A program made the translations under genes and the position numbers. Under the pieces are notes generated by a model. That model was not told the DNA's origin, did not search any database, and saw only the letters and a list, made by a program, of their open reading frames with translations. Positions 1-11,427 of a stretch of DNA of 11,427 bases are shown here, in pieces. Source of the stretch: Saccoglossus kowalevskii (Eukaryota; Hemichordata; Enteropneusta; Harrimaniidae); assembly GCF_000003605.2 (NCBI RefSeq), contig NW_003131866.1:131228-142654 (forward strand), read 5' to 3'. Position 1 is the stretch's first letter. Each line of letters opens with the position of its first letter.

Positions 1-60
1 CGACATGACATAAAGGGGGAATGGGACTGTTGACATGACCAAGGGGGTCGGGTTAAAGTG
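1..60. repeat. Two degenerate 30-bp tandem units at the left edge
   Basis: Bases 1-30 and 31-60 share GACATGAC followed by an A-rich then G-rich run (aaaggggg and aaggggg). The unit may continue to the left of the window. The match is partial, so this is a weak call. Confidence 0.35.
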
Positions 61-1112
61 CAGTTAATTCAATCCTTCATTCAACCACACATCCAGTGAT
101 TTATTTTATAAAAAAAATAATTATGTGCACAAAATGTTTGTGTAAAGGCAGTGCATTCATAATTACTGCCATTAGCAGATTATGTCTATGTAATATCAGG
201 TAAAAACAAGGATTTGAGCTTCTATTTTCTTAACATAAATATAATAATTACACAAAAATTTAAATGTGTGAACAACCAGATTGTGTATTTAATAATAAAG
301 TACAACACTTCTAACTTCAGAACACCCATGCAAGTGAATAAACCATTGACCTCTCACAGTCAAAATTTCTTGACTGTCTTTGTAGAATGTCTTCCTCAAA
401 ACAAAGTTAATAATGTTCTATAAAATGCCATATTGGCTATTTGCCATGGTTATTGCTATAACAATTACAACTGTAATACTTTTGGCTTATTACTATTGTT
501 GTAACATTCCGTTAACCTTCACTTGCAGCATTTTTTGTTCAGCATTTACTACAAAGTACTGTTTACTAGTACAGTATCCATTTACTAGTTTCTTGTCAAT
601 ACCAATTTACGAGGAGAGAACTGTTTTCAGAAAGAGGTTGTTCTTGCATGACTTAAGTGAAGAGCACAACGTTACCCTCACTATTTATGGTGACCTGCAA
701 TGACTTCCATTGTGTGATTTTCACACAGCATTCAGCAATGAAATCTACATTCGAGGTGTGCCAAATCTGATCAATATACTCTACCGTGGTAAAATATTTG
801 ACCTCTCAGTAGAATCAATTTTGTTTGTATTGAGTTAGTGAAACCATGCGACGGTGGACGGTGTATTAAAATATCCTTCTACTACTAATATTCTTAAATC
901 TTACAGCCCATACATTCATACTGAGAATCCAAGCAATAATAATAATACTGTACATGTTTGACAGTTATTTAAGACAACAGCCAATATCAATATAGTCCCA
1001 TGATATTACTTTGCTTATGTAAAACCATATTCAAAATATGCATTTTCCCTCTCTGTAAATATGTAAGACTTCCTTTAACCTGGATGTACTATTTTTTCCA
1101 GACATCAAGGAA

Positions 1113-1118
1113 TTTATT
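1113..1118 (-). terminator. Candidate polyadenylation signal AATAAA
   Basis: AATAAA on the minus strand, 63 bases past the stop codon. A cleavage site 10-30 bases further on would give a 3' UTR of about 80-100 nt. A second AATAAA at 105-100 would give a 3' UTR of roughly 1.1 kb. The sequence alone cannot tell which is used, and the downstream GU-rich element is weak at the near site. Confidence 0.35.
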
Positions 1119-1181
1119 CCAGATTCACAAAAAGTCTGGTCCCATTTTGGTAGCACTGCTTTTATCAAGGTAGACTTTTTT

Positions 1182-10955
<9,774 letters not shown>

Positions 10956-11427
10956 CTACATGAGCAAAAAAAGGAAATAATAACAAGTCATTGTCAATGA
11001 CACGTCCCCGTTCCGTTCATATTTGAGTGACATATACATTCAAAGCAGATCATGACCGAAATGCACCTGCATATGTACAACACATTGTACTAAATCTGAA
11101 CAAAATCCATCAATGCATGACTGAGATCCGGTTCCGGAATTGTGAAAATACGTGATTTTGATGCATTTTCGGCCTTAAAATGGCCATCACTCAGCTATTG
11201 TTAAGCGGATCATGAAACAAATGCACATATCTATTTGTGACATGATGTACCATGTGTGTGTGAAGTTTGAACTTGATCAATCCAGACATGTCTTGGATAC
11301 GGATCCAGAACTGAATTCTTTAACAAAATGGCCGCCAGTCGGCCATTTCAAACTTGATCCGGAAAAAAAAAGACGTGCATCAAGGTCCTATTATGTTTAA
11401 TGTATGTACCGAATTTGAACAAAATCC
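10956..11427 (-). other. CLCN7: Part of an upstream CLCN7 intron, with repeat copies
   Basis: Starts with the acceptor ctcatgtag of the first visible exon and runs off the right edge. No coding exon is recognisable here. At least two units of the ATGGC-core repeat family occupy about 11040-11427. Confidence 0.75.
11040..11427 (+). repeat. Two units of the ATGGC-core repeat family, running off the edge
   Basis: GATCATGAAACAAATGCACAT at 11208 and a weaker copy at 11048 (gatcatgaccgaaatgcacc) are about 160 bases apart. AAATGGCC (11326-11333) and GGCCATTT (11341-11348) form an 8-bp perfect stem around GCCAGTC. The end (tttaatgtatgtaccgaatt, tgaacaaaatcc) matches atgtatgtaccatatttgaa and caaaaac at 3648-3672. 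Confidence 0.65.

Larger units (their letters stand above)
1..1181 (-). other. CLCN7 3' UTR and downstream DNA
   Basis: AT-rich sequence downstream of the stop codon. I see no recognisable gene on either strand. How much is transcribed as 3' UTR depends on which polyadenylation signal is used; there is one AATAAA close to the stop and another near the window's left end. An open frame at 413-703 on the plus strand is noted among the findings and is not called a gene. Confidence 0.6.

Overview
The window is nuclear DNA from an animal. It is AT-rich and holds one intron-rich protein gene on the minus strand. All introns visible in full follow the GT-AG rule, and no operon-like or prokaryotic gene layout is present. 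The introns are mostly 0.2 to 1.4 kb. They hold tandem repeats and dispersed repeats of a kind common in invertebrate genomes. I infer an invertebrate metazoan, perhaps marine, and I cannot name the species.

The gene is the 3' two-thirds of a CLC-7 type chloride/proton antiporter (CLCN7 orthologue). Fourteen coding exons run from 10955 down to the stop codon at 1184-1182. They join in frame into 532 residues. Measured against human CLC-7 (about 805 residues, from memory), about 270 N-terminal residues lie beyond the right edge. The visible part runs from helices G/H of the membrane domain to the C-terminus, through both cytosolic CBS domains. The proton glutamate in SLEEGASFW, the GLFIP chloride-filter motif and the GLYD tyrosine are all present, so the protein should be an exchanger of late endosomes and lysosomes. 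The gating glutamate and N-terminal sorting signals are outside the window.

Layout, left to right: 1-1181 is 3' UTR and/or intergenic DNA; 1182-1277 is the last exon; exons then alternate with introns up to 10955; 10956-11427 is part of an upstream intron. The intron at 2943-4348 carries about five tandem units of 114-136 bp with an ATGGC...GCCAT core. Related fragments lie in the introns at 5309-6540 and 9163-9672 and at the right edge. The intron at 9789-10487 has a separate minisatellite of 81-87 bp.

I see no sign of an undescribed multi-gene system. The points most worth a second look are the hairpin-bearing repeat family, an exon-like island inside the 5309-6540 intron, histidine clusters in the cytosolic domain, and a possible luminal glycosylation site unlike human CLC-7.
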